8,184 nucleotides of DNA from JAADHY01 sp964428935. GTDB lineage: Bacteria > Planctomycetota > Planctomycetia > Planctomycetales > Planctomycetaceae. Shown one piece after another: positions 1-5,538 of this stretch. The notes under the pieces were generated by a model that was not told the origin of the DNA, searched no databases, and saw nothing but the letters and a program-made list of their open reading frames with translations. Positions within the stretch are counted from its first letter, which is position 1; every line of letters starts with the position of its first letter. Position numbers and translations under genes: made by a program. The DNA is taken from positions 1 through 8,184 of the forward strand of contig CAYSAG010000237.1 of assembly GCA_964428935.1 (NCBI GenBank), written 5' to 3'.

Positions 1-43
1 ACCCATGATTTGAACGCTGTAACTTGTCACGTTCTCTTCGGTT

Positions 44-70
44 GTGGAGCAAGCAAGATGCTTGCTCCAC
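44..70. repeat. Perfect 12-bp inverted repeat (hairpin) upstream of the first methyltransferase gene
   Basis: The arm GTGGAGCAAGCA (44-55) is followed by the 3-nt spacer AGA and by its exact reverse complement TGCTTGCTCCAC (59-70). The repeat ends 34 bp before the preferred ATG of the downstream gene. No T-tract follows directly (the first T run is at 94-98), so it is not a standard intrinsic terminator. It could be a structured mRNA leader, the end of an upstream transcription unit, or one copy of a dispersed palindromic repeat. The structure is seen directly; its role is unknown. Confidence 0.75.
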
Positions 71-104
71 GCTGGGCATTGTAAGGACGCGGGTTTTTCC
101 GGTC

Positions 105-896
105 ATGCCGAAGAAACGGAAGCGGGCTCAGAAACTGCTCGGCAGTCACCAGAAGTGCTGGCTGTGGGGCCGGCACGTCGTGTTGGAGACGCTGCGGGCC
201 GGCCGCTGGCGGGTGCTGGAGCTGTTCTTGGCTGACCGGCTGGACGAGGCGAGTCAGCGCGAGGCCCGGGAACTGGCCGAGCGAACTGGGACGCCCGTGG
301 CGGTCGAGCCTTTCGAGAAGCTGAGCCAGCGTTGCCACTGCGAGGAGCACCAAGGCTACGTCGCCCGAATGGCTCCCTTTCCGTACTGGCAGCCCGAGGA
401 GCTGCTCCAGCGGTGTCCCTCAGACGCCCTGCTGGTCATTCTGGACGGCGTGCAGGACCCGCAGAACTTGGGGACCATTGTGCGTTCGGCGGCGGCCTTC
501 GGTGCCCACGGCCTTTTTCTTCGCGAGCGAGGTCAAGTCGGAGTGACGGCCGCGGTCGCCAGAGCCTCGGCTGGAGCGGTCAACTGGGTACCCGTGGCTC
601 GAGTGCCGTCGCCGGCCGAATTGATTGGTCGGCTGCGAGCTCGGGGAGTTCGCGTTTTGGCCACGGCGGCGGGGGCGAGGACGCAGTTGTTCGAGGAAGA
701 CTTGCGGCAGGGCGTGGCGTTCGTCTTTGGCAACGAGGCTCGCGGTCTTTCGGAGGAAGTCGCCCAGGTGTGCGACGCGACCGTGGCCATTCCCCAATGC
801 GGGGCCGTCGAGTCGCTGAACGTGGCCGTCTCGGCGAGCGTGTGTTTGTACGAGGCTCGGCGCCAGCGGTTGAGCTTGGCGGGACCGGACCGGTGA
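105..896 (+). CDS. SpoU/TrmH-family RNA 2'-O-ribose methyltransferase, RlmB-like
   Basis: This 263-residue protein has the two-part architecture of RlmB-type enzymes, which methylate a ribose 2'-OH of rRNA using S-adenosylmethionine. Residues about 17-90 form the small substrate-binding domain: it opens with WLWGRHVVLETL and ends with CHCEEHQGYVARM. Residues about 108-255 form the knotted SPOUT catalytic domain. All three family motifs are intact: motif 1 DPQNLGTIVRS (118-128; N121 and R127 are the conserved pair), motif 2 FGNEARGL (208-215), and motif 3 ESLNVAVSA (236-244). Length is close to the 240-260 usual for the family. The ATG at 105 is preferred over an upstream in-frame TTG at 24, because the protein then begins with the basic MPKKRKR stretch just before the domain, and the TTG version would be translated through the hairpin at 44-70. 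No good Shine-Dalgarno site is visible. Family is firm; the exact target (G2251-type 23S position or another) is inferred only. Confidence 0.9.
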   Translation: MPKKRKRAQKLLGSHQKCWLWGRHVVLETLRAGRWRVLELFLADRLDEASQREARELAERTGTPVAVEPFEKLSQRCHCEEHQGYVARMAPFPYWQPEELLQRCPSDALLVILDGVQDPQNLGTIVRSAAAFGAHGLFLRERGQVGVTAAVARASAGAVNWVPVARVPSPAELIGRLRARGVRVLATAAGARTQLFEEDLRQGVAFVFGNEARGLSEEVAQVCDATVAIPQCGAVESLNVAVSASVCLYEARRQRLSLAGPDR

Positions 897-959
897 GACC
901 GGCGAGGGGCGTTGGCCGGAGCGAGTCTTTCGGCGACGGACGAACCCGCGAGCCGGTCC

Positions 960-986
960 ACGTGGCGCTTGGTCGTCGCGCCACGT
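960..986 (+). terminator. Terminator-like GC-rich hairpin between the two methyltransferase genes
   Basis: The arms ACGTGGCGC (960-968) and GCGCCACGT (978-986) are exact reverse complements around a 9-nt loop. The T-rich but interrupted stretch TTCGTTCTTTC follows the core stem on the plus strand. This is a plausible, non-canonical intrinsic terminator for the upstream methyltransferase gene. The rest of the gap 897-1140 is GC-rich and holds no gene I can support. Termination would make the second methyltransferase gene a separate transcription unit. The stem is seen directly; terminator function is inferred, and the broken U-tract makes it uncertain. Confidence 0.4.
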
Positions 987-1124
987 TCGTTCTTTCGCTG
1001 GCGTTTGGTCGCCGCGAGTGTCGTGTCGCTCCGCCGTGGGCACGCTGGCTGTCCGAAGCCGGGCGTGAGGCGACCGGGGCGGCCGTCCGCGAGCGAGGCC
1101 GTCTGCGAGCCGCTCAGTCGAACC

Positions 1125-1138
1125 GAGGGGAGACGAGG
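1125..1138 (+). promoter_or_regulatory. Ribosome binding site for the second methyltransferase gene
   Basis: Purine-rich GAGGGGAGACGAGG lies just before the GTG at 1141, with the GAGG element two bases upstream and GAGGGGAG eight bases upstream. It supports the GTG start. The same frame is closed by a TGA at 1066-1068, and no ATG, GTG or TTG codon lies between that stop and 1141. Confidence 0.55.
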
Positions 1139-1140
1139 AC

Positions 1141-1953
1141 GTGACGCTGCTTTTGAGAAACCCGCACAGTGTGCTGGCCGCGTTGGAAACGCGGCCGCTC
1201 GACGTGCTCGAGGTCTGTCCGCCCGGCCAGTTGTCCGGGGCGTGGGCGGACGTGGTGGAGCGGGCGAGCCGGGTGGGTGTGGCCGTCGTGAAAGGCGGGC
1301 GTCCGCCGGGCGGCCGGCGGCGAAAGGCGGACGAAGGGGGACGCCAAGGGGGCGGGTTCGCTCGAGTGCGTGAGCGGCGTCCACGGCCGCTGGCGGAGGT
1401 GCTGCGTTTGGCGCAGTCGACTTCGCCGGGCGTTCCCGCTGCCCAGTCGCTGGCGGACTTTCCCGCCCCCGCCGCACCGGGCGGTCCGGCCGAGACGGGC
1501 GGGGCCGGAGCCGGCCTTTGGCTGGCGCTGGACTGTCTGCAAGACCCGCACAACCTCGGAGCCATTTTTCGGACGGCGGCCTTTTTTGGCGTGCGGGGTG
1601 TCTTCGTCACGCGCGACCGGTCCGCTCCGGTCAACGAGACCGTGTACGACGTGGCGTCGGGTGGCGTGGAGTACGTGCCGTTCGCCGTGGAAACGAACCT
1701 GGCCCGGACGTTGCGAGCGGCCAAGGAGGCCGGGCTGTGGGTTCTGGGGACCTCGGAGCACGCCGACACGGACATTCGGCAAGTCGAGCCGGACCGGCCG
1801 TGGCTGGTGGTGCTGGGGAACGAGGAACGGGGCCTGCGGCGACTGACGCTCGAGCTGTGCGACGTGGTTTGCCGGGTGACGCCGCGTGGCCCGTTGTCGT
1901 CGCTGAACGTGTCGGTGGCGGCCGGTGTGGTGCTGGCGTTGTTGAGCCGGTGA
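1141..1953 (+). CDS. Second SpoU/TrmH-family RNA 2'-O-ribose methyltransferase, divergent paralogue
   Basis: This 270-residue protein has a complete SPOUT methyltransferase domain (about residues 126-270): motif 1 DPHNLGAIFRT (135-145; N138 and R144), motif 2 LGNEERGL (225-232), and motif 3 PLSSLNVSVAAG (251-262). It should transfer a methyl group from S-adenosylmethionine to a ribose 2'-OH in RNA; the target is unknown. The N-terminal part (residues 1-90) resembles a reduced SpoU substrate-binding domain: NPHSVLAALETRP mimics its opening helix, and RQGGGFARV sits where the partner gene has HQGYVARM. A low-complexity stretch rich in Ala, Gly and Pro (about 92-125) links the halves, which is unusual for the family. 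It starts with GTG, the only start codon after the preceding in-frame stop apart from a TTG four codons in, and it has a good upstream purine tract. It lies 244 bp after the first paralogue, same strand. Family assignment is firm; function beyond that is inferred. Confidence 0.88.
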   Translation: MTLLLRNPHSVLAALETRPLDVLEVCPPGQLSGAWADVVERASRVGVAVVKGGRPPGGRRRKADEGGRQGGGFARVRERRPRPLAEVLRLAQSTSPGVPAAQSLADFPAPAAPGGPAETGGAGAGLWLALDCLQDPHNLGAIFRTAAFFGVRGVFVTRDRSAPVNETVYDVASGGVEYVPFAVETNLARTLRAAKEAGLWVLGTSEHADTDIRQVEPDRPWLVVLGNEERGLRRLTLELCDVVCRVTPRGPLSSLNVSVAAGVVLALLSR

Positions 1954-2054
1954 GGGAGCGGCCTGCGCTGTGGAGCCGCTGGCCTCCGGCCGGCACGCGT
2001 GGTGTTCCGAGCGGCGACGGTCCTCGAGCCGCCGCCACGGACGGCCAAGACGCG
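1954..2054. other. Convergent intergenic spacer
   Basis: About 100 bp of GC-rich sequence separates the 3' ends of the second methyltransferase gene (+) and the SGNH gene (-). A 6-bp inverted repeat GCGGCG / CGCCGC (2011-2016 and 2030-2035) is present. Neither strand has a T-tract next to a strong stem, so I cannot call an intrinsic terminator for either gene. Rho-dependent termination or overlapping 3' ends are possible. Confidence 0.4.
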
Positions 2055-3962
2055 TCAGCCGGACCGAGCGTGCTGCTGCAGCTGCCGCAAACACTGGTCG
2101 GCCAGTTGCCGCCAGCGCGGAGCACTGCGGCGAGCGTCGGCGGCCAAGTCGGTGGACGCCGCCAGAGAGGCCGCTTGGTCCCAGCGTCCCAGCTCCGCGG
2201 CCACGACGAACCGAGCCACCTGGAGCCGGCTGCCCAGCCGCTTCGCTTCGGGACAGGAGCCGAGCTTTTCCAAAAGCCGCTCCGCCCACTCGGGCCGCCC
2301 CGTCTCGACCAACTGACGGACGTGGTCCAACGCCCACTCGACCGCCTCCGGCTGCAGCCGAAAGGCTTGCGTGTAGTCTTGCCAGGCCAGGTCGAAACGG
2401 CCCAGGTCCAGCCGGCGGTGGGCGCGGCTGGCCAGCTCGCAGGCGCTTCGCGGAACCAGCTCGTTCGCCAACCGCTGCCGACGCGACCAGTTCTCCAGCC
2501 AACCGACGCGACGTTGGCCGTCGGACCAGTAGGACGACGGAAGGCTGGCCAAGTGACGCCGGTACAACCGACGCCGCTCCGGCCCGGAGACGAGTTTGCT
2601 CGCTGGCACCAGCCGCTGCTTGCACAAGACTTCGGCCAGCAAGCGAGCCAGCAATTGGTGGCCGCGGACGGTTGGGTGAACGTGGTCCACGTACCAGTCG
2701 TAGCCGGGAATTCCGTCGGGGCTTTCTTGTTCGACGCGTCCGGCGACGTCCACCACCGGCACGTGCCGCTGCTGAGCGACGTCGAAGACGGCTCGGTGCA
2801 ACGGCTCCAAAATGCGCAACGGGCAGACGTCGTTTTCTTTCGACTGCCAGTAGTAACGCCGGGCCTGGTCGGGACGACCGAGGCGGTCCAAGCACTTGGC
2901 CATGCGGTAGGAGAGCAAGGCGTACCAGTCGTCGATTCGTTCGGCTCGGTGGTAGAGCTGCAGGGCCTGGCCGTAGTCGCCCTGGCGGTCCAGCCGCGTC
3001 GCTGCGTCGAACAGACTTTGCCAACGCTGTTCGTCGTCGGGAGCCAGTCCCGGGCGGTGCTCCGACTTGAACGGAGGACAGTCCCTCAAATTGCACCCCA
3101 GGTTGACCAAGACAATGGGCACTCCAGCCGAGCGGCACAGACGAACCATGGTTTCCAAGCTGTGCCGGAAGTGGACAGCCACTTGCCGACGCCACGCCAA
3201 GTCCCAGTGGTAGGAGGCGTAGCCGCTTCGGGCGTCTAGCCTGGCTCGCACGTCGTCGGACAGAACCGTCCGGTTCGGGCGGACCAGGTGCAGCGTCTCG
3301 GCGGCTCGGCGAGCGGCCTGGACGAGCCGCAGCGAGTAGAGCCGGTCGTCCAACCAGCGACGAAAGGCCGAGCGTGACTTGACGTCGTGGTACGTGCGGT
3401 CCTCCAAGAACTCGTTGTGCCCGGTCGCCAGGACGACCAGGTCCGGCTCGTAGTTCAGCACTTCTTGCACAATTGGAACCAACCGGTAGCTCGCGTAGGA
3501 AATGCCTCCACAGTTGACGACTTCGTAGCGGTGGTCCGGGTCTGCGGCCTGCAGTTCCAGCCGAAGCCACTCCGGGAACGCCGTGTCGGCCACGTACGGG
3601 CGACCGTAAACCGTCGAGCCGCCCAGGCAGAAAATTCGGACGGTCTGCGGCGGTTTCCTGACGGGGAACCGCTGGTCGTTGAAGTACAGACGGCGCGCGG
3701 TGGACGTCCTCCACACGCCACCGGCGTCCCGTTCGAAAAGCGGGTGCAGCCGGCTGAAGCCGACGAACGGGTCCAACGAGCTGGTGGGTCGAGCCAGGTC
3801 GAACGTCCGAAGGGTGGCCTCCACTAAGGCCAGGACCGCGAGGCCCAGCAACACCGCCGCCACTCGGAAGAGCAACGGCTTGACCCAGCGCGACGGCCGA
3901 GACGCGCCGTTGTCGGACCATTCACGGCCGGAACGGACTTCGTTGGGTTCAATTTTGGGCAT
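2055..3962 (-). CDS. Membrane-anchored SGNH/GDSL hydrolase-like protein with TPR-type helices
   Basis: This 635-residue protein has a short cytoplasmic N-terminus, one membrane segment (about residues 29-48, LLFRVAAVLLGLAVLALVE), and then an SGNH-fold domain outside. Its catalytic blocks are recognisable: LGGSTVYG with the candidate nucleophile S116, the oxyanion Gly in CGGISYASY (152-153), GHNE with N183, and DHVHP giving the Asp-His pair D426 and H429. Between the Asn block and the Asp-His block lies an insert with TPR-like helices (about 311-376, with DYGQALQLYHRA and GRPDQARRYYWQ patterns). More TPR-like helices follow (about 504-603). SGNH enzymes are esterases or acyl transferases; an envelope polysaccharide or glycan substrate is an inference. 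The ATG at 3962 (MPKIEPNEV) is preferred to an upstream in-frame start at 4076, which adds 38 residues unlike a domain and reads through a terminator-like hairpin. No Shine-Dalgarno site is seen. It converges with the methyltransferase gene and diverges from the pentapeptide gene. Confidence 0.83.
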   Translation of the reverse strand: MPKIEPNEVRSGREWSDNGASRPSRWVKPLLFRVAAVLLGLAVLALVEATLRTFDLARPTSSLDPFVGFSRLHPLFERDAGGVWRTSTARRLYFNDQRFPVRKPPQTVRIFCLGGSTVYGRPYVADTAFPEWLRLELQAADPDHRYEVVNCGGISYASYRLVPIVQEVLNYEPDLVVLATGHNEFLEDRTYHDVKSRSAFRRWLDDRLYSLRLVQAARRAAETLHLVRPNRTVLSDDVRARLDARSGYASYHWDLAWRRQVAVHFRHSLETMVRLCRSAGVPIVLVNLGCNLRDCPPFKSEHRPGLAPDDEQRWQSLFDAATRLDRQGDYGQALQLYHRAERIDDWYALLSYRMAKCLDRLGRPDQARRYYWQSKENDVCPLRILEPLHRAVFDVAQQRHVPVVDVAGRVEQESPDGIPGYDWYVDHVHPTVRGHQLLARLLAEVLCKQRLVPASKLVSGPERRRLYRRHLASLPSSYWSDGQRRVGWLENWSRRQRLANELVPRSACELASRAHRRLDLGRFDLAWQDYTQAFRLQPEAVEWALDHVRQLVETGRPEWAERLLEKLGSCPEAKRLGSRLQVARFVVAAELGRWDQAASLAASTDLAADARRSAPRWRQLADQCLRQLQQHARSG

Positions 3963-4195
3963 GAGTGCGTAATGCTGTTGGTCCGGAAAAAAGCCGACAG
4001 GAGCGGGTCGGCGCTGGCCGGCACGAGGCCGGTCGGTCGGCTCGCGCGGGCCGACGGCTCGCCCGCCAGCGAGCACGGGTCGGTTTGACTGTCGCGAGCA
4101 CCGGACGTCGGCCAGCTCGCGCCGGCGACGGTCGACTCAACGAGCCAGCTTCCTGTCCGACCAAACTCTTGACTCAAAAGGTAACCGAAACACCC
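3963..4195. promoter_or_regulatory. Divergent intergenic region between the SGNH and pentapeptide genes
   Basis: The 233 bp between the two divergent start codons must hold both promoters. TTGACT occurs at 4085-4090 and 4169-4174 on the plus strand, but neither has a convincing -10 element at the right distance, so I do not assign promoters. The region is rich in short inverted repeats. Besides the terminator-like hairpin at 3987-4012, GTCGGC / GCCGAC recurs at 4036-4041 and 4050-4055, again with an 8-nt loop. A purine patch AAAAGG (4176-4181) lies 14 bp before the plus-strand ATG, too far for a strong ribosome binding site. Confidence 0.45.
3987..4012 (-). terminator. Intrinsic-terminator-like hairpin in the leader of the SGNH gene
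   Basis: On the minus strand GCCGAC (4012-4007), an 8-nt loop and GTCGGC (3998-3993) form a perfect 6-bp GC-rich stem followed immediately by six Ts (3992-3987). This has the textbook form of a rho-independent terminator. It points toward the SGNH gene and ends only about 24 nt before its ATG. With no minus-strand gene upstream inside the window, it could be a leader attenuator or a block on antisense transcription across the divergent pentapeptide gene. Structure is seen directly; function is inferred. Confidence 0.5.
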
Positions 4196-5083
4196 ATGAC
4201 CGGGAAGCCGGACAACGCGTCGAGCTCTGCAGCCGGCGACGGAAAAAGACTGTCGCAGTGGCTCACCGTTCTGACGCTGGCGACGTTGGTCGCGCTGCTG
4301 ACGCTCGTGTGCGCGAACCTGTGGCTCGTACAGAGCCAACTGAACGCGGTGGCCGAGCAGACCGAGGCTCGACTGTTCTGGCTGCTTTGCCACCGCGAGG
4401 CGACTCCGGAGGAGCGGGCGCGGGCGTTCCTGCGGCTGGCGGCGGCGGGCAACACGGAGTGGCGGAGTGCTCGTCTGCAAAAGCTGGACCTGCGCGGCGT
4501 CGACCTGCACGGTGCGGTTCTGAGCGGCGCGGACTTCAGCGAGTCGGACCTGAGCGGAGCGAACTTGCAACGGGCCGACCTGTCCCGCTGCGTGCTGCAG
4601 GCTGCAAAACTGACCGGGGCCGACCTGCGACAGGCCAACTTGGTCGAAGCGGACTGCTTGCGAGCCGACTTGTCCGGGGCCAACTTCCGGAACGCCGTCC
4701 TGGTGGCCGCGTCGCTGGAGCAGGTGACGGCCACGAAGGCCAACTTCGTGCTCGCCAACCTCTCCGACGCCTACCTGCTCATGGCCGACCTGAGCGGGGC
4801 GAACCTGACGGGGGCGAACCTGAGCGGAGCGAACTTGGAGTCGGCCGTGCTGGCGGGGGCCGACCTGTCGCTGGCTCGGCTGGACGAAGCCAATTTGCAG
4901 GACACGGACCTGACCAACTCGAACTGGTGGCGTGCCCGCGGGCTGTCGCTGGAGCAACAGGAGGAGCTTCTGGTTAAGTTTGCGCCGACGAAGGAGGCCG
5001 AGCGGGCTCGCCGCAACGACTTCGAGCTGTGGCTGAAAGCTCGGGGACCGTCGCCGCAAGAGGACCGTCCGAAGGAGAAATGA
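4196..5083 (+). CDS. Membrane-anchored pentapeptide-repeat protein
   Basis: This 295-residue protein has a short polar N-terminus, one transmembrane segment (about residues 22-45, WLTVLTLATLVALLTLVCANLW), a helical linker (about 46-93), thirty consecutive pentapeptide repeats (94-243) of the A(D/N)LXX type, and a charged helical tail rich in Glu, Lys and Arg (244-295). Pentapeptide repeats fold into a right-handed quadrilateral beta helix with about four pentads per coil, so this one should form roughly seven and a half turns. Such domains serve as scaffolds or, in Qnr/MfpA proteins, as DNA mimics; the membrane anchor and tail here fit a scaffold better, but the partner is unknown. The ATG at 4196 is chosen because upstream in-frame sequence is Arg-rich and without domain character. 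The ribosome binding site is weak. It diverges from the SGNH gene, and nrdJ follows after 458 bp with its own promoter. Confidence 0.85.
   Translation: MTGKPDNASSSAAGDGKRLSQWLTVLTLATLVALLTLVCANLWLVQSQLNAVAEQTEARLFWLLCHREATPEERARAFLRLAAAGNTEWRSARLQKLDLRGVDLHGAVLSGADFSESDLSGANLQRADLSRCVLQAAKLTGADLRQANLVEADCLRADLSGANFRNAVLVAASLEQVTATKANFVLANLSDAYLLMADLSGANLTGANLSGANLESAVLAGADLSLARLDEANLQDTDLTNSNWWRARGLSLEQQEELLVKFAPTKEAERARRNDFELWLKARGPSPQEDRPKEK
4475..4924 (+). repeat. Run of 30 tandem pentapeptide-coding repeats
   Basis: Codons 94-243 of the pentapeptide protein divide without interruption into thirty 5-residue units. Conserved units include LSGAD, LSGAN (four times), LTGAD, LTGAN and LAGAD. 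The central position is mostly Leu or Phe and the i-2 position mostly Ala, as the fold requires. Units 16-18 (LVAAS, LEQVT, ATKAN) and unit 13 (CLRAD) deviate most. At DNA level the 15-bp units are similar but not identical (e.g. GACCTGAGCGGAGCGAAC), so this is an old protein repeat and not a recent tandem expansion. Confidence 0.85.
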
Positions 5084-5232
5084 CCGCCGCGCGAGACGTG
5101 TACAAACGCTCTCTCCAGTCGCTGCCGCTCAGAGAAATTTCATTTTTCGCTTGATTGACGCAACCGGTTGACCACGTCGTAGGTTGCAGCTTGAGGTCCG
5201 CAGGCGGTGGACGCCGTCGACGGCAGGGCGTC

Positions 5233-5260
5233 TTGACAACCGGTCGGGTGGGTTTAAGAT
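5233..5260 (+). promoter_or_regulatory. Sigma70-like promoter for nrdJ
   Basis: TTGACA (5233-5238, a perfect -35) and TAAGAT (5255-5260, four of six matches to TATAAT) are separated by 16 bp. Transcription would start near 5266-5268, leaving a leader of about 275 nt and placing both NrdR-like palindromes just downstream of the start. The match is seen directly; activity is inferred. A promoter overlapping the boxes cannot be excluded, but no better hexamer pair is visible there. Confidence 0.6.
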
Positions 5261-5274
5261 TGGCGTTCGCGTGC

Positions 5275-5294
5275 AACCACAAGATGTTGTGGTT
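5275..5294. promoter_or_regulatory. NrdR box 1 upstream of nrdJ
   Basis: This is a 20-bp palindrome AACCACAAGATGTTGTGGTT: two exact 8-bp half-sites (AACCACAA / TTGTGGTT) around the central GATG. The 16-bp core CCACAAGATGTTGTGG fits the NrdR-box pattern (consensus near ACACWATATATWGTGT). NrdR is the ATP-cone and zinc-ribbon repressor of ribonucleotide reductase genes in most bacteria. The position upstream of nrdJ and the partner box at 31 bp make this a confident call. Confidence 0.85.
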
Positions 5295-5305
5295 CCCGGC
5301 CGGAG

Positions 5306-5325
5306 AACCACAATACTTTGTGGTC
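5306..5325. promoter_or_regulatory. NrdR box 2 upstream of nrdJ
   Basis: The second palindrome has half-sites ACCACAA (5307-5313) and TTGTGGT (5318-5324) around TACT, so seven exact pairs. Its centre (5315.5) lies 31 bp from that of box 1 (5284.5), about three helical turns. This puts both boxes on one face of the DNA, as is usual for tandem NrdR boxes. Together they should bind NrdR cooperatively when dATP is abundant and reduce nrdJ transcription. Confidence 0.85.
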
Positions 5326-5528
5326 GCGCGGGTCCTCTCTGAAGCGACGGCTCTCTGTGCAACAGTTAAGTTTTTCCTGGCTTTTGGAGGCTGTGTGGCC
5401 GCTCGAACCCGAAGTCGAAAAGGGCCTGCAGAGCGGACTTTCTGCGTGGATTTTCTTCGGGGAGCTGCGTCGGTCCGAGCGGTCTGGCGTTGTGTGGCTC
5501 AGAATTGGTGAAGGACGGCAGAGAAAGA

Positions 5529-5538
5529 AAGGAAGGGG
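5529..5538 (+). promoter_or_regulatory. Ribosome binding site of nrdJ
   Basis: AAGGAAGGGG ends three bases before the ATG at 5542, with the GGAAGG core five bases away. It is the best Shine-Dalgarno match in the window and supports the ATG at 5542 (or the adjacent ATG at 5545) over the internal in-frame ATG at 5644, which lacks such a site. Confidence 0.6.

Noticed and set aside
44..70. Possible additional NrdR box, because its centre matches that of box 1
   Set aside because: The half-site GTGGAGCAAGCA does not match ACCACAA, it has no partner at about 31 bp, and the neighbour is not a ribonucleotide reductase gene.
420..2048. 542-codon minus-strand frame antisense to both methyltransferase genes
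   Set aside because: Arg/Ser/Pro-rich translation without domain character. The plus-strand genes have clear SPOUT motifs.
1518..3239. 573-codon plus-strand frame spanning the end of the second methyltransferase and the antisense of the SGNH gene
   Set aside because: It is out of frame with the methyltransferase motifs and crosses a convergent gene boundary; it is a composition shadow.
1114..3921. Very long open frame on the minus strand (935 codons), overlapping the SGNH gene and antisense to the second methyltransferase
   Set aside because: Its translation is low-complexity and rich in Arg, Pro, Gly and Ala, with no family motif. It is offset from the SGNH frame, which does show catalytic motifs. 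GC-rich third positions remove stop codons from the other frames.
4475..4924. CRISPR-like or satellite DNA repeat
   Set aside because: The 15-bp periodicity comes from codons of pentapeptide repeats; the units vary in sequence and are part of an open reading frame.
4196..5083. Qnr/MfpA-type quinolone protection protein
   Set aside because: The protein has an N-terminal membrane helix and a charged C-terminal tail and lacks the soluble, dimeric architecture of that group. Pentapeptide repeats alone do not show this function.
5155..5511. TTG-initiated 118-codon plus-strand frame upstream of nrdJ
   Set aside because: It runs through the promoter and both NrdR boxes, lacks a ribosome binding site, and resembles no known protein.
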